Assembly: GCA_937965695.1 (NCBI GenBank)
Contig: CALCKW010000002.1
Span: 186,001-250,000 of the forward strand
Direction of reading: 5' to 3'
Length of the DNA: 64,000 nucleotides
Source: an uncultured Granulosicoccaceae bacterium
Lineage (GTDB): Bacteria; Pseudomonadota; Gammaproteobacteria; CALCKW01
Shown: positions 62,474-64,000 of the stretch, piece after piece
Layout: every line of letters starts with the position of its first letter
How positions within the stretch are numbered: the first letter of the stretch is position 1
Program-made: the position numbers and the translations under genes
The notes under the pieces: model-generated
The model's database searches: none
Told to the model about the DNA's origin: nothing
The model's input: the letters and a program-made list of their open reading frames with translations, nothing else

Positions 62474-63313
62474 ATGAATGACGAAGAGCTACTTATCCAT
62501 GCTTGGATAGATGGCGAACTTGCACCGGAAAAAGCGTTGCAAGCGGCAATGTTAGCCGCCGCTAAACCAGAGCTTCAATTGCTCAGCGAGCAACTGCTAC
62601 AACTGCAGAAGCTCAACTTGGCAGAGGCGTACCAGCAATCTACCCCTGAAATGCCTACTGCACTGCAAGCGTCTTTGCAAAAGACTATTCTGCAGAACGA
62701 AGGTGCGAAGTCAGAACCCTCCGAAGAGCCTGTGCAGACTGAAGCCGCGGCCGCTAATAGGGTCGCCACTTTTGCAAAAGTAGCCGCGGTTGTACTTTCT
62801 ATAGGCCTAGGATACGGGCTAGCAAATTTACCACCCGCTGAGCATGAGAGCGCGCTTGCCACTTGGTCCGATACCGTGCTGACGTACCAACACCTGTATT
62901 TACGAGAAACGGTCACAGACACGGCAACTTCTGCTCAACAAGCCACAATGCTTATCGAAAACAATGGCTTAACACAGGCACTGGTCAGTATTATTGGAAA
63001 AGACGTGAGCGCAATTTCACCGCTCAATGAAAAGGGATATAATTTTTCTCGCGCTCAAATTCTAGGCTATAAGAATTCCAAATTATTGCAAATGGTGTAC
63101 CTTGCCGACGAGGGCTTACCATTGGCATTTTGTGTGATGCCACTTTCTGGTGAGGACACACTTGCAAAAATTAGCACTAACTCGGCGAAGGGAGTGAACG
63201 CCAGTTATTGGCGGCACGCTGGCTTTGCCTATGTGCTTGTGGGAAGCCTACCGGGCGATGAGATTGACGTTCTAGCGCAGAGTCTGCAGCGAACTCAAGG
63301 ATCCCAAGGCTGA
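62474..63313 (+). CDS. Putative membrane-bound anti-sigma factor
   Basis: 279 aa. The N-terminal LIHAWIDGELAPEKALQAAM resembles the anti-sigma helix bundle (LxAYxDGEL type). A single transmembrane helix lies at about residues 96-114 (VATFAKVAAVVLSIGLGYGL), and the C-terminal ~160 residues are a periplasmic sensor domain with no recognised family. There is no HxxxCxxC zinc motif. It is 51 bp downstream of the sigma gene with GGAGG before its ATG. Confidence 0.8.
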   Translation: MNDEELLIHAWIDGELAPEKALQAAMLAAAKPELQLLSEQLLQLQKLNLAEAYQQSTPEMPTALQASLQKTILQNEGAKSEPSEEPVQTEAAAANRVATFAKVAAVVLSIGLGYGLANLPPAEHESALATWSDTVLTYQHLYLRETVTDTATSAQQATMLIENNGLTQALVSIIGKDVSAISPLNEKGYNFSRAQILGYKNSKLLQMVYLADEGLPLAFCVMPLSGEDTLAKISTNSAKGVNASYWRHAGFAYVLVGSLPGDEIDVLAQSLQRTQGSQG

Positions 63314-63447
63314 TTGAAAAACAGTTTTTTCTATAGACGCGCTAAGCGAATACCGAAACTTGGTGATTGAAGTAGCTAATTGGCATAACACCCGCTGGCC
63401 ATGCAATAAGTCACACGGCCAAAAAACGGGTATACTGGCTGAAATAA

Positions 63448-63864
63448 CTACTGTTTAGCTTTACCTTCGGCAACCCGTTTTGCAGCACTGCTCTGCAATC
63501 GTTGTGCATCTATGATCGCCCGACTGTGCACGCCTCGACCCACTACACCACCAGCATCCGCAGCCTCAACCTCAAAGCTGTGCAGTTTGCCAGTCAATCC
63601 CTTATAGGTGGAGGTCAAGGTGATCGTTTCTCCCACGGGTGTTGCCGCTTGATGTACAACATCGACACCAACCCCGACGGATAACTGCCCTGGCTTTAAC
63701 AAGGATTCCATCAACCTTGCAGATGCGATCTCCATCAACCCAATCATGCGCGCGGTCGCTAGCACTTCGGGGAAACGGTCTTTGCGGTCAAAGGCCACGG
63801 CTTTGGCTGAATCTTCTGCTTCGACTTTGTAGTCAAAGGTGTGTTGCTGGTCAGCGACGATCAT
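63448..63864 (-). CDS. FlK-like hotdog thioesterase
   Basis: 138 aa. FPEVLATARMIGLMEIASAR and LSVGVGVDVVHQAATPVGET match the hotdog thioesterases of the fluoroacetyl-CoA thioesterase (FlK) type, in which Thr, Glu and His form the active site (here ATARM, LMEIAS and VVHQAATP). The substrate is probably a short acyl-CoA; fluoroacetyl-CoA specificity should not be assumed. It is convergent with the anti-sigma gene. Confidence 0.8.
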   Translation of the reverse strand: MIVADQQHTFDYKVEAEDSAKAVAFDRKDRFPEVLATARMIGLMEIASARLMESLLKPGQLSVGVGVDVVHQAATPVGETITLTSTYKGLTGKLHSFEVEAADAGGVVGRGVHSRAIIDAQRLQSSAAKRVAEGKAKQ

Positions 63865-64000
63865 TGCATTTCCTGTACGCGTGGGCCGAGAGCCCAGAAG
63901 TATTGATTTTAGGCAATTTCTAGAAATGCAGTGAAAAAACCTGTGGCCTTTTCTTTTGTTGCGGATTGAGCCGCAATGTCACGTCTCGACTGCCATAGCT

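Noticed and set aside
1-64000. CRISPR arrays, rRNA, tRNA or prophage
   Set aside because: No regularly spaced repeats, no tRNA or rRNA signature and no phage structural genes were found by reading both strands; the EEIQTDW protein alone does not make a prophage.

Overview
The window looks like part of a chromosome from a marine, heterotrophic gammaproteobacterium. Evidence for this is the KefF/KefC pair, FabV, ThiBPQ behind a TPP riboswitch, a BdlA-like chemoreceptor, a homogentisate operon, a tripartite tricarboxylate transporter (TTT) and base composition near 50% GC. I cannot name a genus. Gene density is high, and mobile DNA is limited to one decayed IS30-family element and one family of short dispersed repeats.

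Layout. 1-7989: housekeeping and transport genes (partial YigZ, aspartic protease, DMT exporter, acyl-CoA synthetase, thiamine pyrophosphokinase, LysE exporter, KefF-KefC). 7993-11822: first repeat copy, TPP riboswitch and thiBPQ. 12011-14766: SH3 protein, haloacid dehalogenase-like HAD, GTP cyclohydrolase II and a CoA-type NUDIX hydrolase. 15255-20384: four-gene chemosensory operon (soluble four-PAS receptor, CheR, CheD, triple-CheW). 20948-39559: a large catabolic island with N-demethylating flavoenzymes. 39556-40889: an uncharacterised three-gene unit behind an attenuator-like leader. 41464-48970: homogentisate operon with an IclR regulator. 49412-50326: IS30 remnant. 50434-55890: NamA-like ene-reductase, tautomerase, FabV and a flavin monooxygenase. 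56606-64000: DUF922 protease, DoxX, a frameshifted glycerophosphodiesterase, GMC oxidoreductase, YceI, ECF sigma/anti-sigma pair and FlK-like thioesterase.

How the genes work together. ThiBPQ would import thiamine, and the pyrophosphokinase at 3973-4671 would make TPP, the ligand of the riboswitch ahead of thiB. In the island, divergent transcription from 34683-34927 serves a TTT uptake system plus aldehyde dehydrogenase on one side. On the other side is a minus-strand series: class III aminotransferase, dimethylglycine/sarcosine dehydrogenase-like enzyme, UPF0261 protein, trimethylamine dehydrogenase-like enzyme, phospho-lyase-like PLP enzyme, hydroxylysine-kinase-like enzyme, ectoine-synthase-like protein and HAD phosphatase. 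I infer a pathway for a methylated, hydroxylated or cyclic amino compound; the substrate is unknown. The homogentisate operon encodes ring cleavage, isomerisation and hydrolysis to fumarate and acetoacetate. It also carries an aromatic flavin hydroxylase, a DUF2783 partner and an MBL-fold protein with an altered metal motif.

Most worth a second look: (1) five copies of a roughly 150-170 bp element with 12-bp terminal inverted repeats; (2) the attenuator-like leader, a 57-codon gene and an unknown gene pair at 39556-41024; (3) the kinase/phospho-lyase/EctC-like catabolic module; (4) the BdlA-like chemosensory operon, which has no CheA or CheB.
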